Positions 63,824 through 64,000 of a DNA stretch of 64,000 nucleotides are shown here, in pieces (the first letter of the stretch is position 1; each line of letters begins with the position of its first letter). The notes beneath the pieces are model-generated. The model had not been told where the DNA came from, searched no databases, and saw only the letters and a list, made by a program, of their open reading frames with translations. The translations under genes were made by a program, and so were the position numbers. The stretch is taken from contig NZ_CAKKMS010000008.1 of assembly GCF_918698245.1 (NCBI RefSeq), forward strand, positions 181,674 to 245,673, in the 5' to 3' direction. The stretch comes from Pedobacter sp. Bi126 (GTDB lineage Bacteria > Bacteroidota > Bacteroidia > Sphingobacteriales > Sphingobacteriaceae).

Positions 63824-64000
63824 CTATTTATATGTTTGGTGCAACCTGCTTTTATTTTGCCGAACTTTAATTTTGGGAAAGCTTCTTGTTGGCTTTACCG
63901 CAACTACAGTTTTAGAAATTTGCTCTATTAGCTGTTTAATTATTGTTTTCAGTTTTGATCCCATTACTAACTCAATTAGGCTGTTCCTGACAAATCTGAA
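63824..64000 (-). CDS. Probable IS4-like transposase, C-terminal end (runs out of window)
   Basis: The last 177 bases form an open frame in exact register with the window edge, ending in TAG at 63824-63826. The 58 visible residues include RNSLIELVMGSKLKTII, then AVKPTRSFPKIKVRQNK and a final HQTYK. I recall this basic tail with RSFP and a terminal .YK from the C-termini of IS4-type transposases of Bacteroidota. The catalytic DDE region lies outside the window. The gene upstream on the same strand would begin beyond 64000. Confidence 0.55.
   Translation of the reverse strand, partial: FRFVRNSLIELVMGSKLKTIIKQLIEQISKTVVAVKPTRSFPKIKVRQNKSRLHQTYK

Overview
The window looks like a chromosomal segment of a low-GC Bacteroidota, most likely a Pedobacter-like member of the Sphingobacteriaceae. 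The signs are a SusC/SusD pair under an ECF sigma/FecR system, a PorP/SprF protein beside a giant secreted protein with a gliding-motility (type IX secretion) C-terminal domain, a tmRNA tag reading GENTYALAA with the 3' CCA not encoded, AT-rich spacers with few Shine-Dalgarno sequences, and TAnnTTTG-type promoter candidates. This placement is inferred from gene families, not from a database search.

Layout. 0-8.2 kb is ordinary core: a LytTR regulator convergent with a TPR histidine kinase, a fused branched-chain ketoacid dehydrogenase E1, a DUF1573 protein, a class I aminotransferase and ssrA (tmRNA). 8.3-12.5 kb, immediately after ssrA, looks like an accessory patch: a large SF1 helicase-like ATPase, a two-gene cassette of small unknown proteins and a decayed AlkB-like fragment. 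12.5-19.6 kb is a SusD/SusC/FecR/ECF-sigma nutrient-uptake locus with no degradative enzyme. 19.6-23.7 kb holds gene remnants, a lipoprotein, and a three-gene operon joining a cysteine-less thioredoxin-reductase-like flavoprotein to a UBP-type zinc finger. 23.8-27.7 kb holds a GAF-sigma54 activator, an alpha/beta-hydrolase lipoprotein and a repeat-rich spacer.

The centrepiece is 27.7-48.7 kb. A tightly packed, probably single 13-gene operon reads leftward from 39882 to 27761. It encodes an isochorismatase-like hydrolase, an outer-membrane porin, an orphan M17 N-domain protein, an amidohydrolase, DoxX, Dps, a DUF1275 protein, a TPR sensor kinase, an MhqO-like dioxygenase, an acetyltransferase, an MhqD-like esterase, a TMEM175-like channel and a 2-hydroxyacid dehydrogenase. 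Divergent from it are four regulators: a GAF-sigma54 activator, a second TPR kinase and two REC-sigma54 activators. I read this as a stress or xenobiotic (quinone/aromatic) response module. A sigma54-like element precedes the operon, one of the regulators and the flavoprotein operon.

48.8-55.7 kb has a CPA1 Na+/H+ antiporter, a chloroperoxidase-type hydrolase, a GH29 fucosidase-like enzyme and a histidine kinase/OmpR regulator pair. 55.8-63.5 kb is the PorP/SprF gene and a 2255-residue modular adhesin-like protein containing eleven tandem MBG-type repeats (228-bp DNA period). The last 177 bases are the end of a probable IS transposase that runs out of the window.
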